Below, one piece after another: positions 1 to 8,588 of a stretch of 57,702 nucleotides of DNA. This DNA is from Nocardia araoensis NBRC 100135 (lineage in GTDB: Bacteria > Actinomycetota > Actinomycetes > Mycobacteriales > Mycobacteriaceae), in assembly GCF_000308435.1 (NCBI RefSeq), contig NZ_BAFR01000043.1, positions 1-57,702 of the forward strand, written 5' to 3'. Position numbers and translations under genes: made by a program. Below the pieces are notes generated by a model. That model was not told where the DNA came from. It saw nothing but the letters and a program-made list of their open reading frames with translations, and ran no database searches. Positions within the stretch are counted from its first letter, which is position 1. Each line of letters begins with the position of its first letter.

Positions 1-27
1 GGCCCTCGACACAGTCGAGGGCCTTTC
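1..27 (+). terminator. Rho-independent-type hairpin at window edge
   Basis: A perfect 10-bp stem (GGCCCTCGAC / GTCGAGGGCC) with a 3-base ACA loop is followed by TTTCGTC. It probably ends a transcript coming from outside the window. The gene it serves is not visible. Confidence 0.7.
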
Positions 28-150
28 GTCGTATTCGGGCCAGAACGTTTCGCAGCAATTTCGTAGGGAACCTTAAGCACATACAGCGCGCGGACGACGA
101 TGATGGAGGGTGGGATGGATCGCCGCCCCGCGCGAACAACGGAGGTATGC

Positions 151-882
151 ATGGTCGTCGCGACGACGCCGGGTCACCCGGCGCCGGCCGAGTCCGCCAC
201 GTCGGCTCGGCCGCGGTGGTGGCGGCCGCGGCTGCCCGCGACGGCCGTGTACTTGGCGGGGCTGGTCGTCGTCTCGGCGGTCTTCTCCGTACTGAGCGAC
301 TCCGCGCAGACGCGGGTGGTTCTGCACGCGAGCACGAACCTGCAGAACTTGCTCGACGGGCGGATCGGGACGTTGCTGGCAAGCGCATTCGTGATCGGCG
401 ACGTCGTCGGGTCGTGGGTGATCATTCCGTTGCTGGCCTGCTTGCTGGCTCTCGCCGAGCTGCGCTTCGGTGCGCTGAGGCTGGTGCGCGTTTTCCTGGC
501 CGGTCACATCGGCGCCACATTGCTCGTCGCGGCGGGTCTGTGGGTGGGTGTGGAGGCCGGATGGGCGCCCGCGAGCATCCGCTGGGCCGAAGACGTCGGT
601 GTCAGCTACGGCGCCATGGCCCTGATCGGGGCGCTGGTGGCTGCCCTGCCCTACCGGTGGCGGGCCGCCTGGTCGACGCTGTGGTTCATCGTCGGGGTGG
701 AGGGCGTGCTCATCGAGCAGACCTTCACCCAGGTCGGGCACTTGGTGGCGTTCACGATCGGCACCGTGGTCGGGTTCTTCATGATCTGGACCAGGACGAC
801 CACTCGTCGGCAGCTCACCCGGATCGAAAGCGCGTTGCTCGCCGTCAGCGTGGTTCTCGCGGCGATTCTGCTCATGGGCTGA
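151..882 (+). CDS. Rhomboid-like integral membrane protein
   Basis: A 243-residue polytopic membrane protein with about six hydrophobic segments after a 30-residue basic, proline-rich N-terminus. I chose the ATG at 151 because GGAGG lies 5 bases upstream; in-frame starts at 100 and 115 lack such a site. Features reminiscent of rhomboids are G-V-S152-Y-G at the start of one helix and G-H197-L in a later helix, where rhomboid peptidases carry a GxS serine and a helix-6 histidine. The classical HxxxN segment is not obvious. I therefore call it rhomboid-like (possibly the actinobacterial Rhomboid_2-type family) rather than a proven protease. It lies 37 bases upstream of nucS on the same strand, but nucS has its own leaderless-type promoter. 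Confidence 0.6.
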   Translation: MVVATTPGHPAPAESATSARPRWWRPRLPATAVYLAGLVVVSAVFSVLSDSAQTRVVLHASTNLQNLLDGRIGTLLASAFVIGDVVGSWVIIPLLACLLALAELRFGALRLVRVFLAGHIGATLLVAAGLWVGVEAGWAPASIRWAEDVGVSYGAMALIGALVAALPYRWRAAWSTLWFIVGVEGVLIEQTFTQVGHLVAFTIGTVVGFFMIWTRTTTRRQLTRIESALLAVSVVLAAILLMG

Positions 883-907
883 CGACAGGGGCGTACCGGC
901 GTTCGCC

Positions 908-919
908 TACAGTGCTTGG
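908..919 (+). promoter_or_regulatory. Leaderless-type -10 box of nucS
   Basis: TACAGT at 908-913 ends 6 bases before the GTG start at 920 and there is no Shine-Dalgarno sequence. This is the spacing expected when transcription starts at or next to the start codon. The assignment is inferred from pattern only. Confidence 0.45.
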
Positions 920-1609
920 GTGCGCCTAGTGATTGCTCGCTGTCAGGTCGACTACGTAGGGCGACTCACCGCCCATCTTCCGATGGCCCGCAGGCTACTG
1001 CTGATGAAAGCGGACGGCTCGGTGCTCGTGCACTCCGACGGCGGCTCGTACAAGCCGCTGAACTGGATGAGCCCGCCGTGCTGGCTGGAAGAACGCAACG
1101 GCGATGCGCAGCTCCCGGATGGAGCGAAGGCGCTGTGGGTCGTTGCCAACAAGGCCGGTGAGGAACTTCGCATCACCATCGAGGACATCGAGCACGACTC
1201 CTCGCACGAACTGGGCGTAGACCCGGGCTTGGTGAAAGACGGCGTGGAGGCTCATCTCCAAGAGCTGCTCGCCGAGCACGTGCAAACGCTCGGCGCGGGC
1301 TACACCCTCATCCGCCGCGAGTACATGACCGCGATCGGCCCGGTGGATCTGCTGTGCCGGGACGCTGACGGCGCCACCGTTGCGGTGGAGATCAAACGGC
1401 GCGGTGAGATCGACGGCGTCGAACAGCTCACCCGCTACCTCGAGTTGCTCAACCGGGATCCGCTGCTGGCTCCGGTGGTGGGCGTCTTCGCCGCCCAGCA
1501 GATCAAGCCGCAGGCGCGCACGCTCGCCGAGGATCGCGGCATCCGCTGTCTCACACTCGATTACGACGCCCTGCGCGGCACGGAGAGCAACGAATTCCGC
1601 TTGTTCTGA
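920..1609 (+). CDS. nucS: Mismatch-specific endonuclease NucS/EndoMS
   Basis: A 229-residue protein colinear with the known actinobacterial NucS, which cuts both strands at mismatches and replaces MutS/MutL in these bacteria. It starts MRLVIARC and ends EFRLF, where a C-terminal hydrophobic-acidic tail is typical for binding the beta sliding clamp. The nuclease core is visible as [12 protein letters not shown] followed by [17 protein letters not shown] (D..ExK motif) and QQIKPQAR. The N-terminal half holds the DNA-binding domain with WMSPPCW and [17 protein letters not shown] start with a TACAGT box 6 bases upstream suggests a leaderless message. Confidence 0.97.
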   Translation: MRLVIARCQVDYVGRLTAHLPMARRLLLMKADGSVLVHSDGGSYKPLNWMSPPCWLEERNGDAQLPDGAKALWVVANKAGEELRITIEDIEHDSSHELGVDPGLVKDGVEAHLQELLAEHVQTLGAGYTLIRREYMTAIGPVDLLCRDADGATVAVEIKRRGEIDGVEQLTRYLELLNRDPLLAPVVGVFAAQQIKPQARTLAEDRGIRCLTLDYDALRGTESNEFRLF

Positions 1610-1656
1610 ACTCGGGGGCGCGCGGGGCTCGCGCGGGCGAGTAATAGGCTTGTCGC

Positions 1657-1965
1657 ATGCCCCGCCGGAAACCGCGTTCGGATCGCCACGCTGATCACTC
1701 GCGGGCGGGGGGCGCGCCGATCGGGGATGTTTTCGGACGAACCGAATCGGGTCCGGATGGTGACGAGGCGTATGTGGTCCGCACCATTCCGGGTGCCCGT
1801 GCGATAAAGACCTACCGCTGCCCCGGCTGCGATCACGAGATTCCGCCCGGCGTCGCGCACATCGTCGCGTGGCCGGCTTATGGCGGAGAAGACGACCGCA
1901 GGCATTGGCATCGTGGGTGCTGGAACGGTCGCCGCACTCGGCGAATCACCCGGCGGTGGTCCTGA
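1657..1965 (+). CDS. Small conserved actinobacterial protein with C/H metal-site pattern
   Basis: A 102-residue basic protein with an unstructured N-terminus, then KTYRCPGCDHEIPPG, HIVAWP and WHRGCW. The CxxC pair plus a later HxxC looks like a zinc-ribbon or HNH-like metal site. Similar small proteins are often annotated as ATP/GTP-binding proteins near nucS, without real support. TAGGCT at 1645-1650 lies 6 bases before the ATG, so the message may be leaderless. It is convergent with the downstream coiled-coil gene. Function unknown. Confidence 0.75.
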   Translation: MPRRKPRSDRHADHSRAGGAPIGDVFGRTESGPDGDEAYVVRTIPGARAIKTYRCPGCDHEIPPGVAHIVAWPAYGGEDDRRHWHRGCWNGRRTRRITRRWS

Positions 1966-1998
1966 GGCCGGAAGGTCCGGATCGACCCGGAATTGAGG

Positions 1999-2023
1999 AA
2001 GGCCGCCCCGATGGGGCGGCCTT
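1999..2023. terminator. Bidirectional hairpin between convergent genes
   Basis: A perfect 11-bp stem AAGGCCGCCCC / GGGGCGGCCTT with a GAT loop separates the ends of the zinc-site protein gene (+) and the coiled-coil gene (-). The flanking T-rich and A-rich bases fit termination in either direction. Confidence 0.8.
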
Positions 2024-2066
2024 CGGTGAATTCGGTTCAGTGTGCTGCAGTCGCCGTGGCCCGACG

Positions 2067-3068
2067 TCAGTTGCTGATGTCGGCGCTCTCGCGCTCTTCC
2101 GAGTCGATCTCGTCGTCCTCGGTGGCGACCTCGGGGATCGCCTTCTGACGGGAGCCGGTGACCGACTTGGTGTTGCCGCCGATCGACTTGCGCTGATCCG
2201 GAACGCCGTCGAGCAATTCGCTTTCCCGGTTGACCGCGGCGAGCATCGCGGGCACCGAGTCGAGCTGACCGCGGATACCGAGCAGCTGGGCGAGCACGCG
2301 GCCGCGCAGTACGCGCATCTCCTCGGCCAGTTCCTTCGCGTGCGCGATCTTGCGCTCGGAGGTCTGGGTGGCGGAGGTGATGAGGCGGTTGGCCTCGTCG
2401 GTCGCGTCCTTGATCCGCTGGGCGGCCTCGGCGCGGCTGGTGGCTTCCAGCTCCTCCATGGCGCGGGTGAGCTTGGTGCGACGCTCGGCCATGGTGGCCT
2501 CGAAGTCCTGCTGGGTGGCCTTGCGCTTCGCGTCGGCTTCCTTCGCGATGCGGTCGGCCTCGGCCTGGGCGGCCTCGATGATCTTGGCGGACTCGGTGCG
2601 CGCGTTCGCGAGGGTCTGCTCGAATTCGATCTCGAGCGCCTCGCGCTTCTCCTTGGTCTCCGCGAGCAGCGACTCGTACTTGCCACGCATCTCGGTGGCC
2701 TGCTGCTCGGCGATCGACACCATTTCCGCGGCCTCGGCCTGTGCCAGAGCACGAACCTCGGACGCCTCGTCGGAGGCGAGCCGGAGCATGCGGGAAATGC
2801 GGTCGGACATGCCTTCCGCGGTGGTCGGCGGCACCGAGAGTCGGTCGACCTCCTTGCGGAGTTCGTCGATCTCGTCGCGCGCGTCTTCCAACTGGCTCGC
2901 GAGGTTACGTGCTTGGGCCGCAGCCGCATCGCGGTCGGTGGCGGTGACTCTCAGTTCCGCGTCGAAGCGGTCGAAGTAATTACGCACCTCGTCTTGCGCA
3001 TAACCCTTGCGCACAACGGTGAAGGGCAGTGCAACGAAGCGATTGCGATCGGACTCGGGTGACGACAT
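2067..3068 (-). CDS. DivIVA/FilP-like coiled-coil cytoskeletal protein
   Basis: A 333-residue acidic, almost fully helical protein. The first 45 residues (FVALPFTVVRKGYAQDEVRNYF) resemble the DivIVA membrane-targeting domain motif GYxxxEV. Residues 45-260 are heptad-rich coiled coil full of Ala, Glu, Arg and Lys. A disordered acidic tail follows. In Streptomyces the coiled-coil proteins Scy and FilP, which organise the tip-growth apparatus, are encoded beside methylmalonyl-CoA epimerase and thiolase genes, exactly the neighbours seen here; M. tuberculosis lacks this neighbour. I infer a role in polar growth or mechanical support. The ATG at 3068 is preferred over an in-frame TTG 9 bases upstream. 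Confidence 0.75.
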   Translation of the reverse strand: MSSPESDRNRFVALPFTVVRKGYAQDEVRNYFDRFDAELRVTATDRDAAAAQARNLASQLEDARDEIDELRKEVDRLSVPPTTAEGMSDRISRMLRLASDEASEVRALAQAEAAEMVSIAEQQATEMRGKYESLLAETKEKREALEIEFEQTLANARTESAKIIEAAQAEADRIAKEADAKRKATQQDFEATMAERRTKLTRAMEELEATSRAEAAQRIKDATDEANRLITSATQTSERKIAHAKELAEEMRVLRGRVLAQLLGIRGQLDSVPAMLAAVNRESELLDGVPDQRKSIGGNTKSVTGSRQKAIPEVATEDDEIDSEERESADISN

Positions 3069-3154
3069 GGCACACAAACTACAGCCTGAAGACAGCCGAT
3101 GGTGACTCGACTGCGAATGTCATTCCAACGAGTTTTCCCGACCTGACGCCGATA

Positions 3155-3631
3155 CTAGTGCGTAACATTCGCGTTCGGTTCGACCAACTCGATCAGCACA
3201 CCTCCAGCATCCTTCGGGTGAATGAAATTGATGCGGGAATCGGCCGTTCCATGCCGTGGGGCGTCGTACAGCAAACGCAGACCCTTGGCGCGCAGGTACG
3301 CGGAGACGGCCTCGATGTCGGTCACCCGGTAGGCCAGTTGCTGCAAGCCGGGGCCGCTGCGGTCGATGAACTTCGCGATCGTCGATTCCGCGTCGAGTGG
3401 CGCCAGCAACTGCAGGGCAGTGGCGCGGTCGGGTGCGCCGGGCAGCGACAGCATCGCCTCGTGCACGCCCTGGGCCTCGTTGACCTCGCGATGGGTCTCG
3501 ATCATGCCCAGGTTCTCCGCGTACCAGGCGACCGCGGCGTCCAGGTCGGGCACCGCGATGCCGACGTGGTCCACCGCGGTCACGTAATCCGCGGGGATGA
3601 AAGATGACTGTTCGATAACGTTGCTCACCAT
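3155..3631 (-). CDS. mce: Methylmalonyl-CoA epimerase
   Basis: A 158-residue glyoxalase/VOC-fold protein. It interconverts the epimers of methylmalonyl-CoA, linking propionyl-CoA carboxylase to methylmalonyl-CoA mutase. Typical motifs are DHVGIAVPDLDAAVAWY near residue 20, GLQQLAYRV, and the C-terminal FIHPKDAGGVLIELVE, which supply the metal-binding His/Gln/Glu residues. ATG at 3631. It is divergent from the thiolase gene with a 123-bp shared upstream region, an arrangement conserved in actinobacteria. Confidence 0.93.
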   Translation of the reverse strand: MVSNVIEQSSFIPADYVTAVDHVGIAVPDLDAAVAWYAENLGMIETHREVNEAQGVHEAMLSLPGAPDRATALQLLAPLDAESTIAKFIDRSGPGLQQLAYRVTDIEAVSAYLRAKGLRLLYDAPRHGTADSRINFIHPKDAGGVLIELVEPNANVTH

Positions 3632-3754
3632 TCGAAAGTAGCGCGACCTGGCACGGGGTGCGCGGGACACACCCGCTACCGTTGAGTAGAACACCTGCTC
3701 TCGCACTGCCGGTATGGGCGCGAGCAGGTCCGATCTACGAATGCGAGGCTCGTC

Positions 3755-4933
3755 GTGACCACTTCCGTGATCGTCTCCGGTGCGCGTACCCCGGTCGGCA
3801 GGCTGCTCGGAGGTCTGAAGGACTTCAGCGGTTCCGATCTGGGCGGGTTCGCGATCAAGGCGGCGCTGGAGAAGGGCGGTGTCGCGCCCGACCAGGTCGA
3901 CTACGTGATCATGGGTCAGGTGCTCACCGCGGGCGCGGGACAGATCCCGGCCCGGCAGGCGGCGGCGGCCGCGGGCATCCCGATGGACGTGCCCGCGCTG
4001 ACGCTGAACAAGGTCTGCCTGTCCGGCATCAACGCGATCGCGCTGGCCGACCAGCTGATCCGGGCGGGCGAGTACGAGATCGTCGTCGCGGGCGGTCAGG
4101 AGTCGATGAGCCAGGCGCCGCACCTGCTCGAGAAGAGCAGGGAGGGCTTCAAGTACGGCGACGTGACCCTGCGCGATCACATGGCCTACGACGGCCTGCA
4201 CGACATCTTCACCGATCAGGCCATGGGCGCGCTCACTGAGCAGCGCAACGAGGCCGATCGGATCAGCCGGGAGGATCAGGACGCGTTCGCGGCGGCTTCG
4301 CACCAGCGTGCGGCGGCGGCGTGGAAGAACGGCGTCTTCGACGACGAGGTGGTCCCGGTCGCGGTGCCGCAGCGCAAGGGTGATCCGGTGCTGGTGACCA
4401 CGGACGAGGGCATCCGTGCCGACACCACGGTGGAGTCGCTGTCGAAGTTGCGTCCGGCGTTCCGCAAGGACGGCACCATCACCGCGGGCACCGCGTCGCA
4501 GATCTCCGACGGAGCCGCGGCGGTCGTGGTGATGAGCAAGGAGAAGGCGCAGGCGCTGGGTCTGAGCTGGATCGCCGAGATCGGCGCCGCGGGTGTGGTC
4601 GCGGGCCCGGACTCGACCTTGCAGGATCAGCCCGCCAACGCGATCGCCAAAGCCTGCGCTCGCGAGGGCATCTCGCCCGCCGACCTGGACCTGGTGGAGA
4701 TCAACGAGGCGTTCGCCGCCGTCGGCATCGCCTCCACTCGAAAACTGGGCATCGACCCGGAGAAGGTGAACGTGAACGGCGGCGCCATCGCCATCGGCCA
4801 CCCGCTGGGCATGTCCGGCGCCCGCATCCTGCTGCACCTGGTGCTGGAGCTGAAGCGGCGCGGCGGCGGCGTCGGCGCGGCCGCGCTCTGCGGTGGCGGC
4901 GGCCAGGGCGACGCGCTGATCGTCCGCGTCTGA
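3755..4933 (+). CDS. fadA4: Acetyl-CoA C-acetyltransferase (thiolase)
   Basis: A 392-residue thiolase, full length for the family. It condenses or cleaves acetoacetyl-CoA. The acyl-accepting cysteine is C88 in NKVCLSG, the catalytic histidine is H349 in [10 protein letters not shown], and the second cysteine is C379 in [13 protein letters not shown] near residue 317 is also diagnostic. GTG start at 3755. TACCGT about 75 bases upstream (in CCCGCTACCGTTGAG) may be its -10 box. It corresponds by position to M. tuberculosis Rv1323 (FadA4). Confidence 0.93.
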   Translation: MTTSVIVSGARTPVGRLLGGLKDFSGSDLGGFAIKAALEKGGVAPDQVDYVIMGQVLTAGAGQIPARQAAAAAGIPMDVPALTLNKVCLSGINAIALADQLIRAGEYEIVVAGGQESMSQAPHLLEKSREGFKYGDVTLRDHMAYDGLHDIFTDQAMGALTEQRNEADRISREDQDAFAAASHQRAAAAWKNGVFDDEVVPVAVPQRKGDPVLVTTDEGIRADTTVESLSKLRPAFRKDGTITAGTASQISDGAAAVVVMSKEKAQALGLSWIAEIGAAGVVAGPDSTLQDQPANAIAKACAREGISPADLDLVEINEAFAAVGIASTRKLGIDPEKVNVNGGAIAIGHPLGMSGARILLHLVLELKRRGGGVGAAALCGGGGQGDALIVRV

Positions 4934-4968
4934 GCCCGGCGGGGCGAGTCCCCGACCTGAATCGTCAA

Positions 4969-5000
4969 CCGATGGCCGCCCCGACGTGGGCGGCCATCGG
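4969..5000 (+). terminator. Hairpin terminator after thiolase gene
   Basis: A 13-bp perfect stem CCGATGGCCGCCC / GGGCGGCCATCGG with a CGACGT loop starts 36 bases after the thiolase stop codon. No U-tract follows, which is common in high-GC actinobacteria. Confidence 0.75.
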
Positions 5001-5025
5001 CCGTCCTGTCCGGCCTGGCACTGAT

Positions 5026-5060
5026 GGGCCGCGAACACCCAGCGCCGAAGGCGCCGCCAA
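5026..5060. repeat. Dispersed repeat, copy 1
   Basis: The 35-bp stretch beginning GGGCCGCGAACAC and containing the small dyad GCGCCGAAGGCGC recurs at 41593-41627 with about three mismatches. Both copies lie shortly upstream of a gene start on the same strand. It looks like a genus-specific REP-like element. Confidence 0.5.
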
Positions 5061-5111
5061 TTAGACACAGCTCACTACGACAGCCTGTAGTGCATCGGGC
5101 AGAATGGGCGC

Positions 5112-5480
5112 ATGGGCAATGTCTTCGACCTGAGTACGGTGGCCAAGCGGTTTCGTTTCATCGCGGTGCTCGAGGCGATCTCCTGGGTGCTGCTGATCAT
5201 CGGCATGGTGTTCAAGCGGATTCCCGAGCCGGTGCTGTGGCCGGTCAAGGTGTTCGGCATGACGCACGGCATCGTGTTCGTGCTGTTCGTGATCACCGCG
5301 ATCATGGCGGCGCGCGAGCTGGGCTGGAATGCCAAGACCACCGTTCTGGCGCTGCTGTCGAGCATCCCGCCGTTCTGCACGGTGCTGTTCGAGGTCTGGG
5401 CGGTGCGCACGGGGCAGTTGGGTGAGCTGAGCAACGCCGATTCGGTCGAGTCCGGGGCACCCGCATCCGCCACGTCGTGA
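5112..5480 (+). CDS. DUF3817 membrane protein
   Basis: A 122-residue protein with three hydrophobic segments: residues 15-33, a central stretch around HGIVFVLFVITAIM, and LALLSSIPPFCTVLFEVW. The pattern RFRFIAVLEAISW...KVFGMTHGIVF matches the DUF3817 family of small integral membrane proteins of unknown role. A second family member is encoded at 43043-43408. It ends 13 bases before the YbbN-like gene and may be co-transcribed with it. Confidence 0.8.
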   Translation: MGNVFDLSTVAKRFRFIAVLEAISWVLLIIGMVFKRIPEPVLWPVKVFGMTHGIVFVLFVITAIMAARELGWNAKTTVLALLSSIPPFCTVLFEVWAVRTGQLGELSNADSVESGAPASATS

Positions 5481-5493
5481 CAAACTGGAGGTC

Positions 5494-6390
5494 GTGAATC
5501 GACCAGCCGCACGCCGTCCTTCGCCCGCTGTCGCCGCCGCCATGTCCGGCGCGGTCGATCTGTCCAGCCTGAAGCAGCCCGCGGGAGGCGCGGGCGGTCC
5601 GGCCGGTGGCGACTACGCGGTTTCCGAGGCCGATTTCGAGACCAAGGTCCTGCGCCGTTCGATGCAGGTGCCCGTGGTGGTCGTGCTGTATTCGCAGCGC
5701 AGTCCGGGCAGCGTCGAGCTGGTGCGGACGCTGGAACGTCTGGTGGCCGCCGACGGCGGCGCCTGGGATCTGGCCGCCGTCGAGGCCGAGGCCAATATGC
5801 GTATCGCGCAGGCGCTGCGGGTGCAGGGCATCCCGACCGTCATCGCGATCGCGGCCGGGCAGCCGCTGGCCGATTTCGAGGGCGCCCAGCCGGAGCCGCA
5901 GGTGCGGCAATGGCTGAACGCCGTGGTCGACGCGGTGGCGGGCAAGCTGGAGGACGGCGGGCAGCCGCAGCCGCAAGCGGAGGACCCGCGTTTCGCGGCG
6001 GCCGAGGCGGCGCTGGAGCACGGTGATCTGGCCGGCGCCGAGGCGGCCTACCAAGCGATTCTCGACGCCGAACCGGCGAACGAGGAGGCCAAGGGCGCGC
6101 TGCGGCAGCTCCGCTTCCTGGCCCGGGCCCAGGAACTGCCGGAGTCGGCGATCGCGGATGCCGACGCCGACCCGTCGAACGTCGATGCCGCGATCCGCGC
6201 CGCCGATCTGGAGTTGTTCCAGCAGCGGCCCGAAGCGGCCTTCGATCGGCTGATCGGCGTCGTCAAGCGCACTTCCGGCGACGAGCGCACCAAGGCGCGC
6301 ACCCGGCTGCTGGAGCTGTTCGAGCTGTTCGATCAGGCCGAGCCGTTCGTCGTGGCCGCGCGCCGCAAGCTGGCCGCGGCACTGTACTGA
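5494..6390 (+). CDS. Thioredoxin-fold/TPR protein, YbbN (CnoX)-like, no CxxC
   Basis: A 298-residue protein. Residues 45-150 form a thioredoxin fold (VPVVVVLYSQRSPGS, VQGIPTVIAIAAGQP), but the redox CxxC is replaced by SQRSPGS, so it cannot act as a thiol reductase. The C-terminal half is made of TPR-like helical repeats (AEAALEHGDLAGAEAAYQAIL). YbbN/CnoX proteins act as co-chaperones handing clients to chaperonins. It corresponds in position to M. tuberculosis Rv1324c, although the strand of that gene was not checked. GTG at 5494 follows GGAGG by 4 bases. Confidence 0.85.
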   Translation: MNRPAARRPSPAVAAAMSGAVDLSSLKQPAGGAGGPAGGDYAVSEADFETKVLRRSMQVPVVVVLYSQRSPGSVELVRTLERLVAADGGAWDLAAVEAEANMRIAQALRVQGIPTVIAIAAGQPLADFEGAQPEPQVRQWLNAVVDAVAGKLEDGGQPQPQAEDPRFAAAEAALEHGDLAGAEAAYQAILDAEPANEEAKGALRQLRFLARAQELPESAIADADADPSNVDAAIRAADLELFQQRPEAAFDRLIGVVKRTSGDERTKARTRLLELFELFDQAEPFVVAARRKLAAALY

Positions 6391-6434
6391 GAGCGCGCGG
6401 ATTCGGGGTCGTGTCGGGTGCGGCCCCTCGTTCG

Positions 6435-8588
6435 CTACGCGGGGCGTAGCCAGACCGCGCCGTGCGGTGCGAGCGTCACGGTGGCGGAGGCGGGTCGGTC
6501 GTGCCACGGCTCGTCGGTCGCCGTCACCTCGCCCAGGTTGCCCAGGCCGGAGCCGCCGTAGTCTGCGGCGTCGGTGTTGAGGATCTCCAGCCAGGGGCCC
6601 TGGTGCGGCAGGCCGACTCGGTAGGCGTGGTGCGCCGACCCGGAGAAGTTGTAGACGCAGGCCACCACGGAGCCGTCGGAGCCGTATCGCAGGAACGCCA
6701 GCACGTTGTTCGCACGGTCGTTCGCCTCGATCCAGGCGTAACCGCCGGGGGTGGTGTCCTGGCTCCACAGGGCGGGGTGGGCGCGGTAGACCGCGTTCAG
6801 GTCGCGCACCAGGGTGGTGATGCCCTGGTGCAGCGGGTTGTCCCGTTCGTGCCAGTCCAGGCCGCGATCGTGCGACCACTCCCGGAACTGGCCGAAATCC
6901 TGCCCCATGAACAGCAGCTGTTTACCCGGGTGGGCCCACATGTAGGCCAGCAGCGCCCGCACGCCCGCGGCTTTGGCGAAATCGTCGCCCGGCATCCTGG
7001 TCCACAGCGTGCCTTTGCCGTGCACGACCTCGTCATGGCTGATCGGCAGCACGTAGTTCTCGCTCCAGGCGTAGACCAGCGAGAAGGTGATCTCGTTGTG
7101 GTGCCAGGAGCGGTGCACCGGGTCTCGGCCGAGGAACCCGAGGGTGTCGTGCATCCAGCCCATGTTCCATTTCATGGTGAAGCCGAGACCGCCGACGTCG
7201 ATGCCGCGGGTGACGCCGGGCCAGGTGGTGGACTCCTCGGCGATCGTCACGACGCCGGGGTGATGCCGGTGCAACGTCTCGTTGAGATCCTGCAGGAAGT
7301 CGACGGCCTCCAGGTTCTCCCTGCCGCCGTGCACGTTGGGCTCCCACTGGCCTTCGGCGCGGGAGTAGTCCAGGTAGAGCATGGAGGCGACCGCGTCGAC
7401 GCGCAGGCCGTCGATGTGGAATTCCTCGATCCAGTAGCGAGCGTTGGCGATGAGGAAGTTGCGTACCTCGGGTCTGCCGAAGTCGAACACATAGGTGCCC
7501 CAGTCGAGTTGCTCGCCCCGGCGCGGGTCGGCGTGTTCGTAGAGCGGGGTGCCGTCGAATCGGGCCAGCGCCCACTCGTCGCGCGGGAAGTGGGCGGGGA
7601 CCCAGTCCAGCAGGACGCCGATGCCCGCCGCGTGCATACGGTCGACGAACGCGCGGAAGTCGTCCGGGGAACCGAAACGGGCCGTCGGCGCGTAGTAGGA
7701 GGTGACCTGGTAGCCCCACGAGCCGCCGAACGGATGCTCGGCGATGGGGAGCAATTCGATGTGGGTGTATCCGGTCGCCCGCACGTAGTCGGCGAGCTGA
7801 TCGGCCAGTTCGCGGTAGCCGAGGCCGGGTCGCCACGACCCGAGATGCACTTCGTAGACGCTCATCGGGGCGCGGGTGGGGTCGGTCGCCGCGCGCTGCT
7901 CGAGCCAGGCGCTGTCCTGCCACACGTGGTGGCTTTCGGTGACCACCGACGCCGTGGCCGGAGGATGCTCGGTGGCGAAGGCCAGCGGGTCGGCGTGGTC
8001 GACGGTCCGCCCGTCGGCGCCGTGGACGCGGTATTTGTACTTGGCGCCCGGCGCGACACCCGGGACGAAGACTTCCCAGATCCCGGACGACCCGAGCGCG
8101 CGCATCGGCGCGGTGTTGCCGCTCCAGCCGTCGAAGTCGCCGATCACGGTGACGCCGCGCGCGTTCGGCGCCCACACCGCGAACGACGTGCCCACGACGT
8201 CACCGTCGAGGGTCGTGTAGCGGCGCGGGTGTGCCCCGAGCACATCCCACAGGCGTTCGTGGCGTCCTTCGCCGATCAGGTGCAGGTCGAGTTCGCCCAA
8301 CGTGGGCAGGAAGCGGTAGCCGTCGGCGGCGATGATGGTCTGGCCGCCCGGATAGGTCGTCACGACGCGGTAGTCCATGATCTCCGGGTACGGCAGCACC
8401 GCGGCGAAGACGCCGTGGCCGAGGGACTTCAGCGTATGGTCGTCGCCGCCGACGCGCACCGACACGGTTTCCGCGTGCGGGCGCAGCACCCGGACGGCCG
8501 TGCCCTCGGGATGGGGGTGCGCGCCGAGCACGGTGTGCGGGTCGGAATGGGTGCCCGCCGCGAGCAGCATGAGGTCGCGACGTTTCAT
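6435..8588 (-). CDS. glgB: 1,4-alpha-glucan branching enzyme GlgB
   Basis: A 717-residue GH13 branching enzyme that makes alpha-1,6 branches in glycogen and in the GlgE-made glucan. N-terminal CBM48-type modules (residues 15-200) include GDFDGW. The catalytic barrel shows [13 protein letters not shown], the nucleophile D398 in [16 protein letters not shown] and the acid/base E451 in [18 protein letters not shown]-type region appears as [13 protein letters not shown]. The ATG at 8588 overlaps the glgE stop (ATGA), so the two are translationally coupled. Confidence 0.97.
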   Translation of the reverse strand: MKRRDLMLLAAGTHSDPHTVLGAHPHPEGTAVRVLRPHAETVSVRVGGDDHTLKSLGHGVFAAVLPYPEIMDYRVVTTYPGGQTIIAADGYRFLPTLGELDLHLIGEGRHERLWDVLGAHPRRYTTLDGDVVGTSFAVWAPNARGVTVIGDFDGWSGNTAPMRALGSSGIWEVFVPGVAPGAKYKYRVHGADGRTVDHADPLAFATEHPPATASVVTESHHVWQDSAWLEQRAATDPTRAPMSVYEVHLGSWRPGLGYRELADQLADYVRATGYTHIELLPIAEHPFGGSWGYQVTSYYAPTARFGSPDDFRAFVDRMHAAGIGVLLDWVPAHFPRDEWALARFDGTPLYEHADPRRGEQLDWGTYVFDFGRPEVRNFLIANARYWIEEFHIDGLRVDAVASMLYLDYSRAEGQWEPNVHGGRENLEAVDFLQDLNETLHRHHPGVVTIAEESTTWPGVTRGIDVGGLGFTMKWNMGWMHDTLGFLGRDPVHRSWHHNEITFSLVYAWSENYVLPISHDEVVHGKGTLWTRMPGDDFAKAAGVRALLAYMWAHPGKQLLFMGQDFGQFREWSHDRGLDWHERDNPLHQGITTLVRDLNAVYRAHPALWSQDTTPGGYAWIEANDRANNVLAFLRYGSDGSVVACVYNFSGSAHHAYRVGLPHQGPWLEILNTDAADYGGSGLGNLGEVTATDEPWHDRPASATVTLAPHGAVWLRPA

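Noticed and set aside
3632..5068. Long minus-strand open frame over the thiolase gene, continuous with the epimerase
   Set aside because: Antisense shadow of a high-GC gene. Family similarity begins only at the epimerase ATG at 3631.
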